64,000 nt of DNA from Thalassospira indica (GCF_003403095.1 NZ_CP031555.1:3660001-3724000), one strand, 5' to 3'; positions 44,772-53,767 are shown, numbered from the stretch's first letter. Numbers and translations are program-made. The notes: generated from the letters alone by a model not told the origin.

Positions 44772-46010
44772 ATGGTAACTCGTGTCGCGACATATACAAA
44801 CCACACATTACTTTCGGACTTGGCACTCCGCAATGCTGCGCGTGTAACAGATCTTCAGAATCAGGCGTCCAGCGGTTACAAATCGCGCAATTACGCAGGC
44901 ATCGCCGACAGCACGCAACGCCTGCTCAATCTTGAGACCGAATATAGCCGCACGGAACAGTACCTGCGCAATACAACGCAAGGTAAGTTGCGCCTGCAAA
45001 GCATGGAAACCGCCGTTGACAGCATGCTGACCATCGCGACCGAGATGAAGAGCTTGCTCATCCAGGCAAGCTCCGCTCAACAGGCTGATGACGTCAATAT
45101 CCGTAACGAAGCGGACCAGGCACTGCAACAGATTGCCAACTTGCTCAATACCAACCTTGACGGACGCTTCCTTTTTGCCGGCGGACGTTCCGAAGAACCG
45201 GCAGTGGATATCGAGAAAATCGGAGCGCCGGACAACTATATCAGCAAACTTAATACGTCAGTGACAACTGGCGCAACCCTCGCATCACTTGGCGTCACAG
45301 GTGGCGCAGGTGGCGTACTCCAGATCGTCAGCACAGATGTTGACGGCAACAGCACGACCTCCACCGTCGCCTACAATTCTGCCACCGACGATATCGGCGA
45401 CATCATGGATGCCATCAATAACGTCACAGCCAACCGCGCCATTGCGTCGCTGCGGGGGTTGGGTGGAGAAGGCCCTCCGCTTTTGAATATTGAAAATGTC
45501 GGCAACGGTTCGATCACAATTACCGAAACAGGTACCGGTGATTTTCTCTCAAAGCTTGGCATGGAAAAGATGGGCAATCCGCGCCCAGACGCCGATTATT
45601 ATATGGGCGATCACCAGATCATGGATCTGCGGGTCGACGACAAGTACGATGTCTCCTATGGCATTTTGGGTGACAACCCGGCATTCCAGAAATTGGTTCA
45701 GGGCCTTGGCATTGCTGCAAGCACTGAAAACCAGGATGCGTTGACTGTCGCACTCGGCTTTATCAACGATGCAATCAACGAACTTCCAAACGTTCAGGGG
45801 CAAATCGGTCTCGATATTGCCAATGTCGAACGCTTCGAAGAACGCCATCAGGATTTCAAGGTTTTTGCCGCCCAGGCCATCACCGACATCGAAACTGTTG
45901 ACGTTCCCCTGACCCTTGCGGAAGTCAGTCAGTATACGACGGCTCTGCAGGCCAGTTTTATTTCCATCTCACGCGCCGCAGATTTATCTTTGGCTAACTA
46001 TTTGCGTTGA
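44772..46010 (+). CDS. flgL: Hook-filament junction protein FlgL
   Basis: 412 residues. A flagellin-like N-terminal helix (LRNAARVTDLQNQASSGYKSRNYAGIADS...RTEQYLRNT) and a C-terminal IETVDVPLTLAEVSQYTTALQASFISISRAADLSLANYL match FlgL. The protein starts 27 nt after flgK with a GAGG site, so the two are co-transcribed. Confidence 0.93.
   Translation: MVTRVATYTNHTLLSDLALRNAARVTDLQNQASSGYKSRNYAGIADSTQRLLNLETEYSRTEQYLRNTTQGKLRLQSMETAVDSMLTIATEMKSLLIQASSAQQADDVNIRNEADQALQQIANLLNTNLDGRFLFAGGRSEEPAVDIEKIGAPDNYISKLNTSVTTGATLASLGVTGGAGGVLQIVSTDVDGNSTTSTVAYNSATDDIGDIMDAINNVTANRAIASLRGLGGEGPPLLNIENVGNGSITITETGTGDFLSKLGMEKMGNPRPDADYYMGDHQIMDLRVDDKYDVSYGILGDNPAFQKLVQGLGIAASTENQDALTVALGFINDAINELPNVQGQIGLDIANVERFEERHQDFKVFAAQAITDIETVDVPLTLAEVSQYTTALQASFISISRAADLSLANYLR
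45991..46006 (+). promoter_or_regulatory. Possible sigma-54 promoter of fliW
   Basis: TGGCTAA-CTAT-TTGCG has correct GG/GC spacing and a good -12 box, but it lies in the last codons of flgL and the -24 box is incomplete. About 105 nt before fliW. Confidence 0.35.
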
Positions 46011-46109
46011 TTGTGATATAAATCGTATTGCGTCTTTAACTGTTTTGTTCGCATGATACCAAGGGTAGTATGTGGGGCAGAACCTTTCGACCGTCGGAGA
46101 ATTGCGGGA

Positions 46110-46580
46110 ATGGAAACCGAAAACGTCGCCGAGAATGAAACACCTGAATCCGTTGTCGTGGAAACACGCTTCGGCGACATCGAGTTCAGCTGGGACAAAG
46201 GCATCTATATGCCGGTCGGCCTCCTTGGCTTTCCTGAACACCATGTTTTCGGACTGGCTAACATCCCCAACACATCACTTGATCAGTTCAAGCTTTATCA
46301 AAGCCTGACGGATGCAAGCCTGTCCTTTATCGTCGCACCGTATAATATGGAAAGCGGCGTTTACGCCGACAAAGACCTGATGACTGCGCAGAAAAGTCTC
46401 GCGATCGACAGTGCTGACATGGCCATTCTGATGGTTGTCACAATCCGGAGCGCACCAAGCGGTCAGGGCATTACGATGTCGACCAATCTGCGTGCGCCTA
46501 TTCTTGTCGACACTGCGCGCCAGGTCGCCTGGCAGCATATTTTGCCCAATGAAAAATACTCTGTGCAGCATGACCTGTAA
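46110..46580 (+). CDS. fliW: Flagellar assembly factor FliW
   Basis: 156 residues from ATG 46110, with GGAG ten nt upstream. The pattern ETRFGDIEF...IYMPVGLLGFPEHHVFGLANIP and LRAPILVDTARQVAWQHIL is characteristic. FliW binds CsrA and, in competition, flagellin, so that free flagellin relieves CsrA repression of flagellin mRNA. It stands directly before the flagellin genes and complements csrA at 19079-19345. Confidence 0.95.
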   Translation: METENVAENETPESVVVETRFGDIEFSWDKGIYMPVGLLGFPEHHVFGLANIPNTSLDQFKLYQSLTDASLSFIVAPYNMESGVYADKDLMTAQKSLAIDSADMAILMVVTIRSAPSGQGITMSTNLRAPILVDTARQVAWQHILPNEKYSVQHDL

Positions 46581-46596
46581 TTTTTGCCTAGCATAT

Positions 46597-46612
46597 TGGC
46601 ACGCGCATTGCT
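46597..46612 (+). promoter_or_regulatory. Sigma-54 promoter of flagellin 1
   Basis: TGGCACG-CGCA-TTGCT: perfect -24 and -12 boxes with 12-nt spacing, about 80 nt before the start codon. No such element was found before flagellins 2-5. Confidence 0.85.
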
Positions 46613-46671
46613 TTGACGTCCCCCAAGGCAATGTCGCCGAGAGATTGAATGGCGTGAGCCATTCTATCTTA

Positions 46672-46682
46672 TCCGTGTAGGA
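46672..46682 (+). promoter_or_regulatory. Flagellin leader motif, copy 1
   Basis: TCCGTGTAGGA, ending eight nt before the flagellin 1 start. It includes the Shine-Dalgarno GGA. The same TCCnwGTAGGA occurs before all five flagellins. Confidence 0.7.
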
Positions 46683-46690
46683 GGAATAAA

Positions 46691-48037
46691 ATGGCTCTTA
46701 ATATTATTTCCAACTATGCAGCGAACGTAGCCCATCGAAACCTGACTGCTTCGGACACGATGGCGACGCGCTCGCTTGCAAAACTTTCCTCGGGTACCCG
46801 TGTTGTTTCTGCACGTGATGATGCTGCATCCATGGCCATCGGTGCACGTCTGAACGCAACAACGGAATCCCTCAAGACCGCAACGGTTAACGTCAACCAG
46901 GCCAACTCGATGCTCCAGATCGCCGATGGCGGCATGGCAACCATTGATAACATCCTGGTGCGCATGAAAACGCTTGCCGTTCAGGCATCGTCTGGTAACT
47001 TATCGGATACCGAACGCGGCTTCCTGAACGATGAATTCGTTCAACTGCGTGAAGAAATTGACCGCATTTCTTCTTCTACCAACTTCAACGGCATTCAGCT
47101 GCTCGGTGATGGTGGTGACGTAGCAATTAACTTCGATGATCTCGCTTCGGGTGCCAGTGGTGCCGCCCTGGTTCCGGCAGCCGGTTTCGATCGCTTTGCC
47201 ATCACCGACAACAACTACTGGGCGACCGACGCCAACGATAGCGGCGTCACTGATAACAACTTCCAGGTCAGCATCAACGAAGGTACTGCCGGTCAGGTGA
47301 TCATGACGGTCACTGCCACCATTGATGGCACCATAGACCGCGTTCAGTCGATTGACGTTACCGACTATGCATCGGGTGGAACGACCGCTATCGGTGCTGG
47401 CGAAAATGCAACGCTGAACTTTGATGAGCTTGGTCTGACCTTCACGGTCAACACCAACTTCTCGGAAACCGTCACCTATGTTGAAGCCGGTACTGCCGGT
47501 AGCCAGGACTTCGGTAGCGACGCCTCCTTCGGTGCCGCGGGCGTTAACTCGACCCTCAACACAGTCAATATGGCTGCAGATAATGGTCAGCAGTTGCAGC
47601 AAACCGTCGACTTCCAGGTTGGCGCCGGTAATACGGCCAATGATCGATTGGCGATTGAATTTACGGCAGTAGATTCGGAGACCCTCGGCTCTGGCGCAAA
47701 CGGGGCGCAAACATCTATTGCCGATCTGACGGACAATGCCATTGATACGGCGGCGAACGCCCAGAACGCAGTCGAAGTCGTCAGCCGAGCAATTGACGAC
47801 CTGCAACGCGCTCGTGCAAATATTGGTACTTATCAAAACCGTCTGGACTTTGCTGGTCAGAACCTTGCATCTACCCAGGAAAATACGGAATCTGCACGGT
47901 CTACGCTACTTGACCTCGATGTTGCGTCTGAAATGACGAACTTCACATCGAAGCAGATTCTCGTTCAGTCGGGTGTGGCAATGCTGGCACAGGCAAACCA
48001 GATGCCGCAGAACCTCCTGCGTCTGCTTCAGGGTTAA
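46691..48037 (+). CDS. Flagellin 1
   Basis: 448 residues. N-terminal D0/D1 helices (MALNIISNYAANVAHRNL..., ARDDAASMAIG) and C-terminal helix (SGVAMLAQANQMPQNLLRLLQG) are typical. The central region (about 140-335) is surface-exposed in the filament. It differs from the other four at many central positions and ends in an extra Gly. It is the only copy with an evident sigma-54 promoter, which suggests a separate role such as proximal filament. Confidence 0.97.
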   Translation: MALNIISNYAANVAHRNLTASDTMATRSLAKLSSGTRVVSARDDAASMAIGARLNATTESLKTATVNVNQANSMLQIADGGMATIDNILVRMKTLAVQASSGNLSDTERGFLNDEFVQLREEIDRISSSTNFNGIQLLGDGGDVAINFDDLASGASGAALVPAAGFDRFAITDNNYWATDANDSGVTDNNFQVSINEGTAGQVIMTVTATIDGTIDRVQSIDVTDYASGGTTAIGAGENATLNFDELGLTFTVNTNFSETVTYVEAGTAGSQDFGSDASFGAAGVNSTLNTVNMAADNGQQLQQTVDFQVGAGNTANDRLAIEFTAVDSETLGSGANGAQTSIADLTDNAIDTAANAQNAVEVVSRAIDDLQRARANIGTYQNRLDFAGQNLASTQENTESARSTLLDLDVASEMTNFTSKQILVQSGVAMLAQANQMPQNLLRLLQG

Positions 48038-48072
48038 GCTCCTAGCCTATAAGGTTTACAAAGACCACTTCA

Positions 48073-48109
48073 AACGGCGGCAATGTTTTGATTGCCGCCG
48101 TTTTTTTTG
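48073..48109 (+). terminator. Terminator of flagellin 1
   Basis: AACGGCGGCAAT-GTTTTG-ATTGCCGCCGTT followed by eight or more T residues, about 35 nt past the stop. Confidence 0.92.
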
Positions 48110-48358
48110 TTTCTTTTGCTCAATAACTCAAACAAAGTCGATAAATGCAGGCATAAGATTCCTATTGAGAATGGGCATTTCTTGTCGATATGCGCGTCGG
48201 AATTCACCGCATCGCCTAGATCGAACAGCTGTACGAATCGCTGCACTTTCAGTCAGCATCAATGCTTCTGCCCCTGACTTCACTGCAAATTATCGTGATT
48301 TATTTCGACAACTGCACTCTAGACATTCGTCTTCGACGAAACAGCCCGCTTTGCCAAT

Positions 48359-48373
48359 TTAACCTATTGTTAA
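48359..48373. promoter_or_regulatory. Possible CtrA box before flagellin 2
   Basis: TTAA-CCTATTG-TTAA matches the CtrA TTAA-N7-TTAA consensus exactly. It lies about 235 nt before flagellin 2 in an AT-rich region, where chance matches are possible. Confidence 0.35.
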
Positions 48374-48586
48374 TCTGATATTTTTCAACAAAAACGGTCT
48401 GTGACTTTCGCGTACAACAGTGAACATATTGATACTATGCATTTCCTTTAGCTATCTGTTAGCTATCTGTTTTTGTGGTTTTTTCTAGACTCTAGCCTCC
48501 AGCGAGCGTTTATGTATAAAGGTGAGCTACTTTAAGTTGTTCAAGATGAACAACAAGCTCACGTAACTATCGACTAGGACTTTCAC

Positions 48587-48597
48587 TCCATGTAGGA
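48587..48597 (+). promoter_or_regulatory. Flagellin leader motif, copy 2
   Basis: TCCATGTAGGA, ending nine nt before the flagellin 2 start. The following AGATGAAAA is shared with copy 4. Confidence 0.7.
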
Positions 48598-48603
48598 AGA
48601 TGA

Positions 48604-49997
48604 AAAATGGCTCTCAATATTATTTCCAACTACGCAGCCAACGTTGCTCACCGCAACTTGACTGCTTCTGACGAGATGGCGACCCGTTCGCTGTCGAAAC
48701 TGTCTTCTGGTACCCGTGTTGTTTCCGCACGTGACGATGCCGCTTCCATGGCAATCGGTGCGCGTTTGAACGCAACCACCCAGGCTCTCAAAACTGCAAC
48801 CGTGAACGTTGGTCAGGCCAACTCGATGCTCCAGATCGCCGATGGCGGTATGGCAACCATTGATGATGTTCTCGTTCGCATGAAGACACTGGCTGTTCAG
48901 GCATCGTCTGGCAACCTGTCCGATACCGAACGCGGCTTCCTCAATGACGAGTTCACCGAACTGCGTGACGAGATTGATCGTATTGCTTCCTCGACCAACT
49001 TCAACGGCATTCAGCTGCTTGGCAATGGTGGTGACGTTGCAATCAACTTCGACGATCTTGCTTCGGGTGCAAGCGGTGCTTCCCTGGTTCCGGCAGCTGG
49101 TTTCGATGGTTTTGCCATCACCGACAACAACTACTGGGCGACCGACGCCAATGCTGGCGGCGTTACCGATAACAGCTTCCAGGTCAGCATCAACGAAGGT
49201 ACTGCCGGTCAGGTGATCATGACGGTTAGCGCCACCATTGATGGTGCAGTTGATCGTACTCAGTCGATTGACGTGACCGACTATGCATCCGGCGGCACCA
49301 CCGCTATCGGTGCCGGCGAAAATGCAACGCTGAACTTCGATGAACTTGGTCTGACCTTCACGGTCAACACGAACTTCTCGGAAACCGTCACCTATGTTGA
49401 AGCCGGTACCGCCGGTAGCCAAGACTTCGGTAGCGACGCCTCCTTCGGTGCCGCGGGTGTTAACTCGACCCTCAACACAGTCAATATGGCTGCAGATAAT
49501 GGTCAGCAGTTGGCAACCAGCATCGAGTTCCAGGTTGGTGGCGGCAACACCGCAAACGACCGTCTGTCGATCAACCTGACTTCGGTTGACTCAGAAGCGC
49601 TCGGGTCTGGCGGTACGGGCCAGGAGTCACTTGAAGACCTTGGTGCGAACGCAATCTCCACAGCTGCCGGTGCGCAGAATGCCGTCGAAGTTGTGACCCG
49701 CGCGATTGATGACTTGCAGCGCGCCCGTGCTGCGGTTGGTACCTCTCAGAACCGTCTGGACTTTGCTGGTCAGAACCTTGCATCCACGCAGGAAAACACT
49801 GAATCAGCGCGTTCCACCCTGCTTGATCTGGACGTTGCGGCCGAAATGACCGCCTTCACCTCCAAGCAGATCCTGGTTCAGTCGGGTGTCGCCATGCTGG
49901 CACAGGCAAACCAGATGCCGCAGAACCTGCTTCGTCTGCTGCAGTAATCTGCAGATTAACAAACATCTTTACAAAAAGGGGCGGCCTTCGGGTCGCC
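48604..49997 (+). repeat. Identical flagellin repeat, copy A
   Basis: By eye this 1394-nt block is identical to 50302-51695. It spans the flagellin gene, its stop and most of its terminator. The flanking sequences differ, so it is not a simple assembly overlap. A third, less complete copy covers flagellin 4. Confidence 0.85.
48607..49947 (+). CDS. Flagellin 2
   Basis: 446 residues, with standard flagellin N- and C-terminal helices and a beta-rich centre (about 140-335). Its protein is identical to flagellin 3 and differs from flagellin 4 at six positions. No sigma-54 element was found; a late (sigma-28 type) promoter would be expected but could not be located by eye. Confidence 0.97.
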   Translation: MALNIISNYAANVAHRNLTASDEMATRSLSKLSSGTRVVSARDDAASMAIGARLNATTQALKTATVNVGQANSMLQIADGGMATIDDVLVRMKTLAVQASSGNLSDTERGFLNDEFTELRDEIDRIASSTNFNGIQLLGNGGDVAINFDDLASGASGASLVPAAGFDGFAITDNNYWATDANAGGVTDNSFQVSINEGTAGQVIMTVSATIDGAVDRTQSIDVTDYASGGTTAIGAGENATLNFDELGLTFTVNTNFSETVTYVEAGTAGSQDFGSDASFGAAGVNSTLNTVNMAADNGQQLATSIEFQVGGGNTANDRLSINLTSVDSEALGSGGTGQESLEDLGANAISTAAGAQNAVEVVTRAIDDLQRARAAVGTSQNRLDFAGQNLASTQENTESARSTLLDLDVAAEMTAFTSKQILVQSGVAMLAQANQMPQNLLRLLQ

Positions 49998-50002
49998 CCT
50001 TT
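49975..50002 (+). terminator. Terminator of flagellin 2
   Basis: AAAGGGGCGGCC-TTCG-GGTCGCCCCTTT, a stable UUCG-loop hairpin repeated nearly unchanged after flagellins 3 and 4. Confidence 0.85.
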
Positions 50003-50304
50003 CTATTTGCGTAACGACTCTGGCAACGAAATTCACAGTATTGCGAGATATTTCATAAATACATCACTACTTTTACGATTTTTTTATAACTGCCCCGACA
50101 ACCAAAAAATATGCTTAAAGCACTGATTCGACTAAAAAGGGATAGGTGTAAAAATCTTATGGACAGTTTAGTAATACTTACGTATATTTTTATCACTCAT
50201 TTAGATTTTGTTGATCAAGAGGATCTTCGAAGTCTGCTTCTGGCAAGAGTCAGAATTTGTTGAACGGCGTTACCGTTCAGAGCTATCCAAGTAGGAGAAA
50301 CAAA
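50003..50304. other. Flagellin 2-3 intergenic region
   Basis: About 300 nt of AT-rich sequence after the terminator, with no gene. Only the leader motif at its end was recognised. Confidence 0.5.
50286..50296 (+). promoter_or_regulatory. Flagellin leader motif, copy 3
   Basis: TCCAAGTAGGA, ending eight nt before the flagellin 3 start. Confidence 0.7.
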
Positions 50305-51695
50305 ATGGCTCTCAATATTATTTCCAACTACGCAGCCAACGTTGCTCACCGCAACTTGACTGCTTCTGACGAGATGGCGACCCGTTCGCTGTCGAAACTG
50401 TCTTCTGGTACCCGTGTTGTTTCCGCACGTGACGATGCCGCTTCCATGGCAATCGGTGCGCGTTTGAACGCAACCACCCAGGCTCTCAAAACTGCAACCG
50501 TGAACGTTGGTCAGGCCAACTCGATGCTCCAGATCGCCGATGGCGGTATGGCAACCATTGATGATGTTCTCGTTCGCATGAAGACACTGGCTGTTCAGGC
50601 ATCGTCTGGCAACCTGTCCGATACCGAACGCGGCTTCCTCAATGACGAGTTCACCGAACTGCGTGACGAGATTGATCGTATTGCTTCCTCGACCAACTTC
50701 AACGGCATTCAGCTGCTTGGCAATGGTGGTGACGTTGCAATCAACTTCGACGATCTTGCTTCGGGTGCAAGCGGTGCTTCCCTGGTTCCGGCAGCTGGTT
50801 TCGATGGTTTTGCCATCACCGACAACAACTACTGGGCGACCGACGCCAATGCTGGCGGCGTTACCGATAACAGCTTCCAGGTCAGCATCAACGAAGGTAC
50901 TGCCGGTCAGGTGATCATGACGGTTAGCGCCACCATTGATGGTGCAGTTGATCGTACTCAGTCGATTGACGTGACCGACTATGCATCCGGCGGCACCACC
51001 GCTATCGGTGCCGGCGAAAATGCAACGCTGAACTTCGATGAACTTGGTCTGACCTTCACGGTCAACACGAACTTCTCGGAAACCGTCACCTATGTTGAAG
51101 CCGGTACCGCCGGTAGCCAAGACTTCGGTAGCGACGCCTCCTTCGGTGCCGCGGGTGTTAACTCGACCCTCAACACAGTCAATATGGCTGCAGATAATGG
51201 TCAGCAGTTGGCAACCAGCATCGAGTTCCAGGTTGGTGGCGGCAACACCGCAAACGACCGTCTGTCGATCAACCTGACTTCGGTTGACTCAGAAGCGCTC
51301 GGGTCTGGCGGTACGGGCCAGGAGTCACTTGAAGACCTTGGTGCGAACGCAATCTCCACAGCTGCCGGTGCGCAGAATGCCGTCGAAGTTGTGACCCGCG
51401 CGATTGATGACTTGCAGCGCGCCCGTGCTGCGGTTGGTACCTCTCAGAACCGTCTGGACTTTGCTGGTCAGAACCTTGCATCCACGCAGGAAAACACTGA
51501 ATCAGCGCGTTCCACCCTGCTTGATCTGGACGTTGCGGCCGAAATGACCGCCTTCACCTCCAAGCAGATCCTGGTTCAGTCGGGTGTCGCCATGCTGGCA
51601 CAGGCAAACCAGATGCCGCAGAACCTGCTTCGTCTGCTGCAGTAATCTGCAGATTAACAAACATCTTTACAAAAAGGGGCGGCCTTCGGGTCGCC
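50302..51695 (+). repeat. Identical flagellin repeat, copy B
   Basis: Matches 48604-49997 without a visible difference, starting three nt before the ATG and ending inside the terminator stem, where C becomes T. Confidence 0.85.
50305..51645 (+). CDS. Flagellin 3 (identical to flagellin 2)
   Basis: 446 residues from ATG 50305, with GTAGGAGA before it; the frame opens at 50257, but that would ignore the ribosome site. The protein and nucleotide sequence equal flagellin 2, which points to very recent duplication or gene conversion. It may raise flagellin dosage. Confidence 0.97.
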   Translation: MALNIISNYAANVAHRNLTASDEMATRSLSKLSSGTRVVSARDDAASMAIGARLNATTQALKTATVNVGQANSMLQIADGGMATIDDVLVRMKTLAVQASSGNLSDTERGFLNDEFTELRDEIDRIASSTNFNGIQLLGNGGDVAINFDDLASGASGASLVPAAGFDGFAITDNNYWATDANAGGVTDNSFQVSINEGTAGQVIMTVSATIDGAVDRTQSIDVTDYASGGTTAIGAGENATLNFDELGLTFTVNTNFSETVTYVEAGTAGSQDFGSDASFGAAGVNSTLNTVNMAADNGQQLATSIEFQVGGGNTANDRLSINLTSVDSEALGSGGTGQESLEDLGANAISTAAGAQNAVEVVTRAIDDLQRARAAVGTSQNRLDFAGQNLASTQENTESARSTLLDLDVAAEMTAFTSKQILVQSGVAMLAQANQMPQNLLRLLQ

Positions 51696-51700
51696 TCTTT
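51673..51700 (+). terminator. Terminator of flagellin 3
   Basis: The same UUCG-loop hairpin as after flagellin 2, with one C-to-T change that leaves a G-U pair (CGCCTC). Confidence 0.78.
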
Positions 51701-51983
51701 ACTATTTGCCTAGATCCGCTTCCACACAAAAGTTAGCTGTTGATGACGATTCGGGTTTCTTAGCTGGCAACCTACTTTTAAACGCAGCGACCAACAAGAC
51801 GCGACTTTTTAACCCACTGTTTTTTATAGAATTCCGATTTTTATTTCTGTTTGAATGATTTTTTTCTGGACATCCAGCTCAAGAAAATGCCAATAGAAAT
51901 CTCGTGGACCTTATTATAGGCTGTTCAAGAAGAACTCCTGAGGATCAATCCGCGCACATACAGACATGGTGTCTGATGTTCAT

Positions 51984-51994
51984 TCCAAGTAGGA
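51984..51994 (+). promoter_or_regulatory. Flagellin leader motif, copy 4
   Basis: TCCAAGTAGGA, ending nine nt before the flagellin 4 start and followed by AGATGAAAA as in copy 2. Confidence 0.7.
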
Positions 51995-52003
51995 AGATGA
52001 AAA

Positions 52004-53344
52004 ATGGCTCTCAATATTATTTCCAACTACGCCGCTAATGTAGCTCATCGCAACCTCACTGCGTCCGATGAGATGGCGACCCGTTCCCTTTCAAAACTGT
52101 CTTCTGGTACTCGTGTTGTTTCCGCACGTGACGATGCCGCTTCCATGGCAATCGGTGCGCGTTTGAACGCAACCACCCAGGCTCTCAAAACTGCAACTGT
52201 GAACGTTGGCCAGGCCAACGCAATGCTCCAGATCGCCGATGGCGGTATGGCAACCATTGATGATGTTCTCGTTCGCATGAAGACACTGGCTGTTCAGGCA
52301 TCGTCTGGCAATCTGTCCGATACCGAACGCGGCTTCCTCAATGACGAGTTCACCGAACTGCGTGACGAGATTGATCGTATTGCTTCCTCGACCAACTTCA
52401 ACGGCATTCAGCTGCTTGGCAATGGTGGTGACGTTGCAATCAACTTCGACGATCTTGCTTCGGGTGCAAGCGGTGCTTCCCTGGTTCCGGCAGCTGGTTT
52501 CGATGGTTTTGCCATCACCGACAACAACTACTGGGCGACCGACGCCAATGCTGGCGGCGTTACCGATAACAGCTTCCAGGTCAGCATCAACGAAGGTACT
52601 GCCGGTCAGGTGATCATGACGGTTAGCGCCACCATTGATGGTGCAGTTGATCGTACTCAGTCGATTGACGTGACCGACTATGCATCCGGCGGCACCACCG
52701 CTATCGGTGCTGGCGAAAATGCAACGCTGAACTTCGATGAACTTGGCCTGACCTTCACGGTCAACACCAACTTCTCTGCCTCTGTTAGCTACGTTGAAGC
52801 TGGTACCGCCGGCAGTCAGGACTTCGGTAGCGATGCCTCCTTTGGCACCGCGGGTGTTAACTCGACCCTCAACACAGTCAACATGGCTGCAGATAATGGT
52901 CAGCAGTTAGCAACCAGCATCGAGTTCCAGGTTGGTGGCGGCAACACCGCAAACGACCGTCTGTCGATCAACCTGACTTCAGTTGACGCAGAAGCGCTCG
53001 GGTCTGGCGGTACGGGCCAGGAGTCACTTGAAGACCTTGGTGCGAACGCAATCTCCACAGCTGCCGGTGCGCAGAATGCCGTCGAAGTTGTGACCCGCGC
53101 GATTGATGACTTGCAGCGCGCCCGTGCTGCGGTTGGTACCTCTCAGAACCGTCTGGACTTTGCTGGTCAGAACCTTGCATCCACGCAGGAAAACACTGAA
53201 TCAGCGCGTTCCACCCTGCTTGATCTGGACGTTGCGGCCGAAATGACCGCCTTCACCTCCAAGCAGATCCTGGTTCAGTCGGGTGTCGCCATGCTGGCAC
53301 AGGCAAACCAGATGCCGCAGAACCTGCTTCGTCTGCTGCAGTAA
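52004..53344 (+). CDS. Flagellin 4
   Basis: 446 residues. It differs from flagellins 2/3 at six residues: Ser73Ala, one cluster of three (NFSETVTY to NFSASVSY), FGAAG to FGTAG, and VDSEAL to VDAEAL. Nucleotide differences concentrate in the first ~110 nt and around these sites, with long identical stretches between, a pattern of partial gene conversion. Confidence 0.97.
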   Translation: MALNIISNYAANVAHRNLTASDEMATRSLSKLSSGTRVVSARDDAASMAIGARLNATTQALKTATVNVGQANAMLQIADGGMATIDDVLVRMKTLAVQASSGNLSDTERGFLNDEFTELRDEIDRIASSTNFNGIQLLGNGGDVAINFDDLASGASGASLVPAAGFDGFAITDNNYWATDANAGGVTDNSFQVSINEGTAGQVIMTVSATIDGAVDRTQSIDVTDYASGGTTAIGAGENATLNFDELGLTFTVNTNFSASVSYVEAGTAGSQDFGSDASFGTAGVNSTLNTVNMAADNGQQLATSIEFQVGGGNTANDRLSINLTSVDAEALGSGGTGQESLEDLGANAISTAAGAQNAVEVVTRAIDDLQRARAAVGTSQNRLDFAGQNLASTQENTESARSTLLDLDVAAEMTAFTSKQILVQSGVAMLAQANQMPQNLLRLLQ

Positions 53345-53370
53345 TCTGCAGATTAACAAACATCTTTACA

Positions 53371-53401
53371 AAAAGGGGCGGCCTTCGGGTCGCCCCTTTT
53401 T
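53371..53401 (+). terminator. Terminator of flagellin 4
   Basis: AAAGGGGCGGCC-TTCG-GGTCGCCCCTTTTT, the best T-run of the three related terminators. Confidence 0.88.
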
Positions 53402-53756
53402 GCATGACTACAGCAGCGATTGAATTCCAAATCGCTTGCTTCATCTGACAAAATCTATTTAAAGATCAGCACGAAATCTATACATCAGGATAATTGCTTA
53501 GCCTGTGTCAGATCCGTTGACTTGGAGTCGGATTCATTTACGAACCATTAACAAACCCGGCACAGCTAGCGCTTTGACCTCTACGCAACCATTTGTTTTT
53601 AATGGAAAAAGTGAGGAATCTTTTTTCACTGGACACAAATCTAACCTAAAAGTATATTACACTCTATATGTATTACCGTTTTCATCCCTATGTTCGGGTT
53701 GGAAACACTCCGGCAAATGTGCCGGATAACGGACAACAAGATGTTGCCCAGAGCTG

Positions 53757-53767
53757 TCCATGTAGGA
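53757..53767 (+). promoter_or_regulatory. Flagellin leader motif, copy 5
   Basis: TCCATGTAGGA, ending eight nt before the flagellin 5 start. Confidence 0.7.

Larger units (their letters stand above)
48038..48606. other. Flagellin 1-2 intergenic region
   Basis: About 570 nt, AT-rich. It contains the flagellin 1 terminator (48073), a TTAA-N7-TTAA box at 48359-48373, a direct repeat of TTAGCTATCTGTT-like sequence near 48450, and the leader motif before flagellin 2. No protein-coding frame is convincing. Confidence 0.55.
51646..52003. other. Flagellin 3-4 intergenic region
   Basis: About 360 nt with the flagellin 3 terminator at its left end and the leader motif at its right end. Between them nothing recognisable was seen. 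Confidence 0.5.

Noticed and set aside
47973..48362. 129-residue frame starting inside flagellin 1
   Set aside because: It begins out of frame within the conserved flagellin end, crosses the strong terminator, and has no ribosome site.
48583..49422. Long minus-strand reading frame antisense to flagellin 2, and its repeats in the other flagellins
   Set aside because: It mirrors the flagellin codons, has no ribosome site or recognisable family, and is explained by the codon bias of the sense gene.
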